Assembly: GCA_937958785.1 (NCBI GenBank)
Contig: CALGMY010000257.1
Location: 1 to 10,484 of the forward strand
DNA from: an uncultured Gammaproteobacteria bacterium
Lineage (GTDB): Bacteria > Pseudomonadota > Gammaproteobacteria > Steroidobacterales > GCA-2729495
Length of the DNA stretch: 10,484 nt
Reading direction: 5' to 3'
This document shows, piece by piece, positions 5,949-10,484 of this stretch; within the stretch, counting starts at the first letter, position 1; each line of letters begins with the position of its first letter. Position numbers and translations under genes: made by a program. The notes beneath the pieces were generated by a model, which saw only the letters and a program-made list of their open reading frames with translations, had not been told where the DNA came from and made no database searches.

Positions 5949-6983
5949 ATGACCGCGAAACAGTCCCTCACCTACAAGGATGCCGGCGTCGATATCGATG
6001 CCGGCGACGAGCTCGTCGAGCGCATCAAGCCGCTCGCCCGGGCCACAGAGCGCCCCGGCGTGCTCGGCGGCATCGGCGGCTTCGGCGGGCTGTTCGAGAT
6101 CGACCTTGCGCGCTGGCCCCGGCCGGTGCTCGTGTCCGGCACCGACGGCGTCGGCACCAAGCTGAAGCTGGCCATCGAGCTCGGCCGCTACGACACCATC
6201 GGCATCGATCTCGTGGCCATGTGCGCCAACGACGTGGTGGTCCAGGGCGCCGAGCCCCTGTTCTTCCTCGACTACTACGCCTCCGGCCGGCTCTCGGTGG
6301 AGACGGCGGCCGCCGTGATCCGCGGGATCGCCACGGGCTGCCAGCAGGCTGGCGCCGCGCTCCTCGGCGGCGAGACGGCCGAACTGCCCGGCCTCTACAC
6401 GGGCGACGACTTCGACCTGGCCGGATTCTGCGTCGGCATCGTGAACCGGGACCAGCTGATCGACGGCACGACCATCCGCCCGGGCGACGTCGTGCTGGGG
6501 CTCGGTTCCTCGGGCCCGCATTCCAATGGCTACTCCCTGATCCGGCGGGTGCTGGCAGTGAGCCGCACCCCGCTCGACACGCCCTGGGAGGGCACCACGC
6601 TCGGCGCCGCCCTGCTCGCCCCCACCCGCATCTACGTCCGGCCGCTCCTCGCCCTCATGGCCGAGGTTCCCGTGCGGGGCCTCGCCCACATCACTGGCGG
6701 CGGGCTCGCCGACAACCTGGTGCGGGTCCTGCCGGGCGACGTGAACGCCATCATCCGGCGGCCAGCCTGGCAGCGCCCCGCGCTCTTCGACTGGCTGCAG
6801 GCGACCGGCAACATCCCCGAGGACGACCTGCTGCGCACCTTCAACTGCGGCATCGGCATGACGGTCATCGTGCGACGGGCGGATGCGGAGCGGGCCCGCG
6901 CCAGCCTCGTGCAGGCGGGCGAGGTGGTCACCGAGCTCGGCGAGATCACCGCCGGCACGGGCCAGGTGGAACTGCGCGGGTGA
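5949..6983 (+). CDS. purM: Phosphoribosylformylglycinamidine cyclo-ligase (AIR synthetase)
   Basis: Fifth step of de novo purine synthesis: ATP-dependent ring closure of FGAM to AIR, in the cytoplasm. The 344 residues compare with 345 in E. coli. Family landmarks in order: TYKDAGVDIDAGDELV (8-23), the glycine-rich GGIGGFGGLF (40-49), SGTDGVGTKLKLA (63-75), MCANDVVVQGAEPLFFLDYYA (91-111), GGETAELPGLY (140-150), GSSGPHSNGYSL (186-197), HITGGGLADNLVRVLP (247-262) and FNCGIGM (298-304). The ATG at 5949 gives the family's usual N-terminus; the frame upstream is open only because it runs antisense to DUF2066. The Shine-Dalgarno is weak (GAG at 5943-5945). The stop overlaps purN as GTGA. Divergent pairing with DUF2066 is shared with other gammaproteobacteria. 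Confidence 0.98.
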   Translation: MTAKQSLTYKDAGVDIDAGDELVERIKPLARATERPGVLGGIGGFGGLFEIDLARWPRPVLVSGTDGVGTKLKLAIELGRYDTIGIDLVAMCANDVVVQGAEPLFFLDYYASGRLSVETAAAVIRGIATGCQQAGAALLGGETAELPGLYTGDDFDLAGFCVGIVNRDQLIDGTTIRPGDVVLGLGSSGPHSNGYSLIRRVLAVSRTPLDTPWEGTTLGAALLAPTRIYVRPLLALMAEVPVRGLAHITGGGLADNLVRVLPGDVNAIIRRPAWQRPALFDWLQATGNIPEDDLLRTFNCGIGMTVIVRRADAERARASLVQAGEVVTELGEITAGTGQVELRG

Positions 6984-7648
6984 CCCAGCGGCCCCGCGCC
7001 GTCGTCCTGGTCTCCGGGGACGGCAGCAACCTCCAGGCGATCATCGACGCGAACCGCCACGGCGCCCTCGATCTCGTGATCGCCGGCGTACTGAGCGACC
7101 GGCCGGGCGCGCGCGCCCTCGAGCGGGCCCGGCTCGCCGGGATTCCCGCCGAGGCCATCGACTACGCCACTGCGCCGGACCGGGCCACGTTCGCCGCCCG
7201 CCTCGCGGCCCGCATCGATGGTCTCTGCCCCGACATCGTCATCCTCGCCGGCTTCATGCGCATCCTGCCGGATACCCTCGTGGCCGCCTACGCGGGCCAC
7301 ATGCTGAACGTGCACCCGTCACTGCTGCCGAAATACCCGGGCCTGCACACCTACCGCCGCGCCCTCGCGGCCGGCGAGCAGGAACATGGCTCGACGGTCC
7401 ACTTCGTGATCCCGGAACTGGACGCGGGCCCGGGCATCATCCAGTTCCGGGTGCCGGTGCGACCGGCCGACACGGAGGACAGCCTGCGCGAACGCGTCCA
7501 GGCCGGCGAGCACCTCATCTACCCCCGGGCCATCGCCTGGCTGGCCGCCGGCCGCGTGATGCTCCGGGACGGCGCCACCTGGCTCGACGGGGAACGCCTC
7601 GCGGCCCCCGTGGTGGTAGACGGCGAGCGGACGTCGAGCGCAGCCTGA
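6980..7648 (+). CDS. purN: Phosphoribosylglycinamide formyltransferase (10-formyl-THF dependent)
   Basis: Third step of de novo purine synthesis: transfer of a formyl group from 10-formyltetrahydrofolate to GAR. The product has 222 residues (212 in E. coli). Visible: the phosphate-binding start VVLVSGDGSNLQAII (8-22), the folate-side GFMRIL (91-96), LNVHPSLLPKYPGLHTY (109-125) with Asn110 and His112, and HGSTVHFVIPELDAGP (136-151) with Asp148. These correspond to the E. coli catalytic Asn106, His108 and Asp144. The GTG start overlaps the purM TGA by 4 bases and begins just before the conserved first strand, so the two are probably translated together. A short C-terminal tail (about 205-222) extends past the usual end. 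A 20-base gap separates it from the methyltransferase gene. Confidence 0.97.
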   Translation: MTQRPRAVVLVSGDGSNLQAIIDANRHGALDLVIAGVLSDRPGARALERARLAGIPAEAIDYATAPDRATFAARLAARIDGLCPDIVILAGFMRILPDTLVAAYAGHMLNVHPSLLPKYPGLHTYRRALAAGEQEHGSTVHFVIPELDAGPGIIQFRVPVRPADTEDSLRERVQAGEHLIYPRAIAWLAAGRVMLRDGATWLDGERLAAPVVVDGERTSSAA

Positions 7649-7668
7649 CCGCTGCCGGCAGGCCGCCC

Positions 7669-8964
7669 ATGGACGAGCGCAGCAGCGGCTACGTCACCGA
7701 CCTCGGCTACACCGCCCGGTACCACCCGGAGCTGAACCCCCTGCGCGCCGGCTTCGCCTTCCTGCGGGCGGGCCTCGCCCCGCCGCCGCCCGTCGCGACA
7801 GCCTGCGAGCTGGGTTTCGGGCAGGGCGTAAGCCTCGTGGTCCATGCGGCGGCGAGCCCGGTGCGCTGGTGGGGGAACGACCTCTTGCCCGAGCACCTGC
7901 GCTTCGCGGCCTCCCTGAACGCCGCGGCCGGCGGTCCCGCGACGCTCGCGGAAGCCACCTTCGCCGAGTACGCCCGCGCGCCGGGCCTGCCGGCCTTCGA
8001 CTTCATCGCCGTCCACGGCGTCCTGTCCTGGGTCTCGGCGGAGAACCGCCGGGTGATCGCAGGCTTCCTGCGGGACCACCTGGCCCCGGGTGGCGTGGTC
8101 TACACGGGCTACAACGCCCTGCCGGGCTGGAACGACCTGGTGCCCCTGCGCCAGCTGCTGGTCGCCCACGCGGCACGGGCCGGCAGCGGCCCGACCACGG
8201 ACCGCATGGAGACCGCGCTGGACTTCGCGGCGCGGGCGCTCGAGGCCGGATCGGCCACCCGTCCGGAGGTGGCGGCCCGGTTCGCCCGGCTCCGTCGGGA
8301 AGACCGCCGCTACCTGGCCCACGAATACTTCAACCGGGACTGGCAGCCGCTGGCCTTCACGGAGGTCGCGGAACTCATGGCGGGCGCCGGCCTCGTGCCC
8401 GCCTGCTCCGCCACCCTGGCCGACTACCTGCCGGAACTCGGGCTGACCGCCGCCCAGCGCCAGCTGCTCGCCGACACCGGCGACGTGCCGCTGCGGGAGA
8501 CCCTGCGGGACTTCCTCACCGGCGCGCCATTCCGCCGGGACTACTGGGTGCGGGAGCCGCGGCGGCTGGACCGGCCGGCGCAGGACGCCGCCTGGCGCGA
8601 CCAGCGTGTGGTGCTGCTGACGCCCGTCGCCCGGCTGCCGGACCGGGTGAGCGGCCCGGCGGGCGAGCTGCGGCTGGACGGTCCGGCGTTCAAGGCCGTG
8701 ACCACCCTGCTCGACGGAATGGCACCCCGGACTATTGCGGAACTCGAACAGCACCTGGCGCCCGCAGCCGACGACCTCGGGCCCATCACCGACACGGTGT
8801 TCACACTGGTGGCACTGGGGCACGTGGCCCCGGCCCAGTCACCGGAGGCCGTGGGCGAGGTCGGTGGACGGGTGGCGGCGCTGAATCGCTGGCTGGACGC
8901 CCGCGTCGCCGGTAACGAGCAGATCGAAGTGCGGGCGAATGCGGTGACCGGGGGTGGTGCCTGA
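7669..8964 (+). CDS. Class I SAM methyltransferase with methyltransferase-regulatory-type domain
   Basis: Predicted SAM-dependent methyltransferase of 431 residues; substrate unknown. The N-terminal Rossmann domain carries motif I ACELGFGQG (45-53), the next strand WWGNDLLPEH (67-76), the motif IV region FDFIAVHGVLSWVSAENR (110-127), and GGVVYTGYNALPGW (141-154). A helical middle part with YLAHEYFNRDWQPLAFTEVAELM (215-237) and YWVREPRR is typical of proteins annotated with a methyltransferase regulatory domain (PF10119). The C-terminal 120 residues look like a small separate domain. From memory, rickettsial outer-membrane-protein lysine methyltransferases are related, so a protein substrate is possible, but nothing here proves it. 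The ATG at 7669 begins 20 bases after purN with a GGCAGG-like ribosome site, so it is probably the last gene of a purM-purN unit. The stop lies in an inverted repeat shared with the convergent oxygenase gene. Confidence 0.82.
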   Translation: MDERSSGYVTDLGYTARYHPELNPLRAGFAFLRAGLAPPPPVATACELGFGQGVSLVVHAAASPVRWWGNDLLPEHLRFAASLNAAAGGPATLAEATFAEYARAPGLPAFDFIAVHGVLSWVSAENRRVIAGFLRDHLAPGGVVYTGYNALPGWNDLVPLRQLLVAHAARAGSGPTTDRMETALDFAARALEAGSATRPEVAARFARLRREDRRYLAHEYFNRDWQPLAFTEVAELMAGAGLVPACSATLADYLPELGLTAAQRQLLADTGDVPLRETLRDFLTGAPFRRDYWVREPRRLDRPAQDAAWRDQRVVLLTPVARLPDRVSGPAGELRLDGPAFKAVTTLLDGMAPRTIAELEQHLAPAADDLGPITDTVFTLVALGHVAPAQSPEAVGEVGGRVAALNRWLDARVAGNEQIEVRANAVTGGGA

Positions 8965-8985
8965 ACTCGTCGAGGCGTCAGGCGC
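8957..8985. terminator. Inverted repeat spanning two convergent stop codons, possible bidirectional terminator
   Basis: GCCTGA (8959-8964) and TCAGGC (8978-8983) are perfect inverted arms. Each contains the stop codon of one gene: the methyltransferase TGA and, on the minus strand, the oxygenase TGA. The stem can extend outward through a T-G wobble to G8957-C8985, and inward with CTC/GAG around GTC. There is no T-tract on either side, so intrinsic termination would be weak. Confidence 0.35.
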
Positions 8986-10153
8986 TGTCCCGCACCGCGC
9001 CTGGCACTGACGCGGCAGCGCCGGGATTGCCCACCACCAGCGGCACGCTGTCCAGCACCCAGCCGCCCTGCTCGCGGCGGGCCGGGCTCGGGATGGCGAA
9101 GGCGGTGCGGCCCCGGCGACGGTTCACCTCGGCGGTATCGATGCGCCAGCCCCGGTCTTCCCAGGCCTTGAGCTTGTCCCGGTAGCTGCCGATGGTGATG
9201 TCGGCTGGCGTGAAGAATTCCTTCGTGCGGCTGAGGGGCGTCATCTCCGGACGCACGTCGAGCAGCACGTCCCGGTCCTGGAAGGCCACGACCTGGTTGC
9301 GGCCCATCATCCGCTCGTCCTCGGACGGGTCGAGCAGGAAATTGCGCAGGTTGACGAGGTACAGGCTCGTCCGGCCCTCGTCGATGGGCGTCTCGAACAG
9401 GTACTGGTGGATGCTGATCTTGTCGGTCGGATGGATGAGCGTCCACACCTGGGCGACCCCGTGGTGGCCCGTGCCACCGCGGATCACCGCATCGACCGTC
9501 CGGCCCGAGGCCTCCCGCATCTTGGGGTCGGCGAGCGGCGGCGCCCGGCGGCTGCTGAAGTGGCCGCTGATCCATTCGGTGTTGACGATCTCGTAGTCCT
9601 CGACGGCGATGCGGATGTCGTCCCGGTTGCCCGAGTAGCCGTGAGTCGGGTGGACGAATTCGTTGTGCGCACCGTCCAGGCCATTCTCGATCGAGCGCTG
9701 GTAATCGATGTCCCACTCGAAGTACTGGATCGTGGCGCGCCAGCCCGGGTCGGGCGCATCACCCCGGTATTCCTCGATGGCCATGATCGGGCAGCGCTCG
9801 CCCTCCGGCAGGTCGCCAAGGAAGGCGAACACCAGGCCATACTTTTCCTGCACCGGATAGGCATCCACACGGGCCCGGCCGGGGATCCTCGCCGCCTTGC
9901 CGAGGGACGGGATGGCGGTGCAGCGGCCGTCCCCGGCGAAACGCCAGCCGTGGTAGGGGCACTGCACCTCCCCGTCCCGCACCTTGCCATCGGCCAGGGA
10001 CGCGCCCCGGTGGATGCAGGTGTTGGCCAGGCAATGGGCCTGGCCGGCGTCGTCGCGCCAGAGCACGAAATCCTGGCCCAGCATGCGGCGGCGCACCGGG
10101 GCCGTGGTGAGGTCGGCGCTGCGGCCGGCGGGATACCAGAAGTTGATGAACAT
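8978..10153 (-). CDS. Rieske [2Fe-2S] non-heme iron oxygenase, catalytic subunit
   Basis: Predicted oxygenase component of a Rieske-type mono- or dioxygenase (391 residues). It would use electrons from a separate reductase to insert oxygen into an aromatic, terpenoid or steroid-like substrate; the substrate cannot be read from sequence. The Rieske domain is C46-I-H48 then C65-P-Y-H68 (CPYHGW). The mononuclear iron site is NGLDGAHNEFVHPTHG, with Asp160 as the bridging acid, His163 and His168 as ligands, and Asp293 in FQDRDV as probable third ligand. The N-terminus MFINFWYPAG is the usual start for this group. The ATG at 10153 has GAGG 8 bases upstream. No ferredoxin, reductase or beta subunit is visible, and the preceding same-strand gene is an SGNH-like fragment. 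The C-terminal 20 residues are low-complexity. The gene ends 13 bases from a convergent stop. Confidence 0.92.
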   Translation of the reverse strand: MFINFWYPAGRSADLTTAPVRRRMLGQDFVLWRDDAGQAHCLANTCIHRGASLADGKVRDGEVQCPYHGWRFAGDGRCTAIPSLGKAARIPGRARVDAYPVQEKYGLVFAFLGDLPEGERCPIMAIEEYRGDAPDPGWRATIQYFEWDIDYQRSIENGLDGAHNEFVHPTHGYSGNRDDIRIAVEDYEIVNTEWISGHFSSRRAPPLADPKMREASGRTVDAVIRGGTGHHGVAQVWTLIHPTDKISIHQYLFETPIDEGRTSLYLVNLRNFLLDPSEDERMMGRNQVVAFQDRDVLLDVRPEMTPLSRTKEFFTPADITIGSYRDKLKAWEDRGWRIDTAEVNRRRGRTAFAIPSPARREQGGWVLDSVPLVVGNPGAAASVPGAVRDSA

Positions 10154-10161
10154 GGATGCAG

Positions 10162-10165
10162 CCTC
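10162..10165 (-). promoter_or_regulatory. Shine-Dalgarno of the Rieske oxygenase
   Basis: GAGG on the minus strand ends 8 bases before the ATG at 10153, within the 29-base gap after the SGNH-like gene. This supports the chosen start and expression from an upstream message. Confidence 0.55.
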
Positions 10166-10182
10166 GCAGGCCGTTGGTGTGC

Positions 10183-10484
10183 TCAGTCTGCCACCGGACC
10201 GGCCGGTACGCCACGGATCACCCGGGCAAGGCAGGGGTGGAGCACGGCCGCCGTGTTCACCTGCTCCACATTGAGGCCGAGGGCTGCGGAGAGGCTCTCC
10301 TGCAGCAGGTGTGGAAACGTGCGGCGATCGTCGATGAAGTCCTGCGCCACGGTGGAGGCGCCGACGAAGAAGATCCTGTAGCTGCCGTCATCGCCGTAGT
10401 CGACGGGCTTGGTGGTCCGGAAGCCCTTGCCGTCGGTGGTCAGCCGCTGGGGACCGGAGATGCCGGGCAGGTTGTCGCCGACGA
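10183..10484 (-). CDS. SGNH-hydrolase-like protein, 5' end outside window, probably truncated at the C-terminus
   Basis: The minus-strand frame is open from the window edge to a TGA at 10185-10183 and gives 99 residues. The sequence reads VGDNLPGISGPQRL, then TTDGKGFRTTKPVDYGDDG, then SYRIFFVGASTVAQDFIDD and RRTFPHLLQESLSAALGLNVEQVNTA. This matches the start of many exported SGNH/GDSL hydrolases: a TTD-x-x-GFRTT lead-in, strand one with the nucleophile block (usually GGST, here GAST with the candidate serine), a TFPHLLQ helix, then a second strand ending in VNAG. Those proteins continue 150-250 residues to an Asp-His pair. Here the frame runs on with unrelated sequence (VLHPCLARVIRGVPAGPVAD) and stops, and the other two frames do not resume the fold. 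It is probably a decayed or rearranged gene; a short non-catalytic homologue is possible. It lies 29 bases upstream of the oxygenase on the same strand. Confidence 0.6.
   Translation of the reverse strand, partial: VGDNLPGISGPQRLTTDGKGFRTTKPVDYGDDGSYRIFFVGASTVAQDFIDDRRTFPHLLQESLSAALGLNVEQVNTAAVLHPCLARVIRGVPAGPVAD

Noticed and set aside
4956..6689. Very long open minus-strand frame across purM
   Set aside because: Only the part up to 5912 is the DUF2066 gene; the rest is antisense to the unmistakable PurM sequence and open because of high GC.
5777..6979. N-terminal extension of purN of about 400 codons
   Set aside because: PurN begins at its conserved first strand just after the GTG at 6980; the extension is a shadow of DUF2066 and purM.
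7519..8823. Antisense open frame of over 400 codons opposite the methyltransferase
   Set aside because: The translation is Arg/Gly/Pro/His-rich with no family pattern, and the opposite strand carries a coherent methyltransferase.
9407..10381. Plus-strand open frame opposite the oxygenase and the SGNH-like gene
   Set aside because: The minus strand carries the Rieske and iron-site motifs; the plus frame shows no family features.
1..10484. Defence island, prophage, transposon, CRISPR or biosynthetic cluster
   Set aside because: No transposase, integrase, nuclease, toxin, phage or synthase families, no array-like repeats and no terminal inverted repeats; nearly all genes are housekeeping families in a known order.

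Overview
The window looks like part of a compact, very GC-rich gammaproteobacterial chromosome. The protein families and their order support this: proS, a lytic transglycosylase, acylphosphatase, wrbA, a DUF2069 membrane protein, hda, a CDP-alcohol phosphatidyltransferase, a DUF2066 protein, then purM-purN. From memory, Pseudomonas and Xanthomonas keep much of this order (in P. aeruginosa, roughly PA0944 to PA0956). The purN-distal genes break from it, so a Pseudomonas itself is unlikely. An uncultured or less-studied lineage near Xanthomonadales, Nevskiales or Steroidobacterales is my inference.

Layout. Bases 1-2049 (+): 3' part of proS and an SLT-domain lytic transglycosylase whose start lies inside proS. 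Bases 2052-2635 (-): acylphosphatase and a small DUF4398-type lipoprotein. Bases 2726-3654 (+): WrbA flavoprotein overlapping a four-helix DUF2069 protein. Bases 3665-5912 (-): a tightly overlapped operon of DUF2066, a PgsA-like phosphatidyltransferase and Hda, read in that order. Bases 5949-8964 (+): purM, purN and a class I SAM methyltransferase with a regulatory-type domain. Bases 8978-10484 (-): a Rieske non-heme iron oxygenase, preceded by the 3' end of an SGNH-hydrolase-like gene that seems to stop too early.

The genes are packed end to end. Three convergent junctions have only 2, 10 and 13 bases between stops. Six junctions overlap, four of them as 4-base GTGA/TTGA overlaps, so translational coupling is common. 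The only real intergenic spaces are 2636-2725 and 5913-5948, and both carry promoter-like sequence for divergent units. No stretch over 300 bases lacks a gene. I saw no tRNA, rRNA, CRISPR array, insertion sequence, attachment site or replication origin.

Functionally most of the window is housekeeping: translation (ProS), purine synthesis (PurM, PurN), replication control (Hda), phospholipid synthesis (PgsA-like) and envelope functions (SLT, lipoprotein, DUF2069, DUF2066). The accessory-looking end is 7669-10484. I see no clear new defence or biosynthetic system. The points most worth a second look are the PgsA-like/Hda coupling, the methyltransferase joined to purMN, the shortened SGNH gene beside the Rieske oxygenase, and promoters that sit almost on their start codons.
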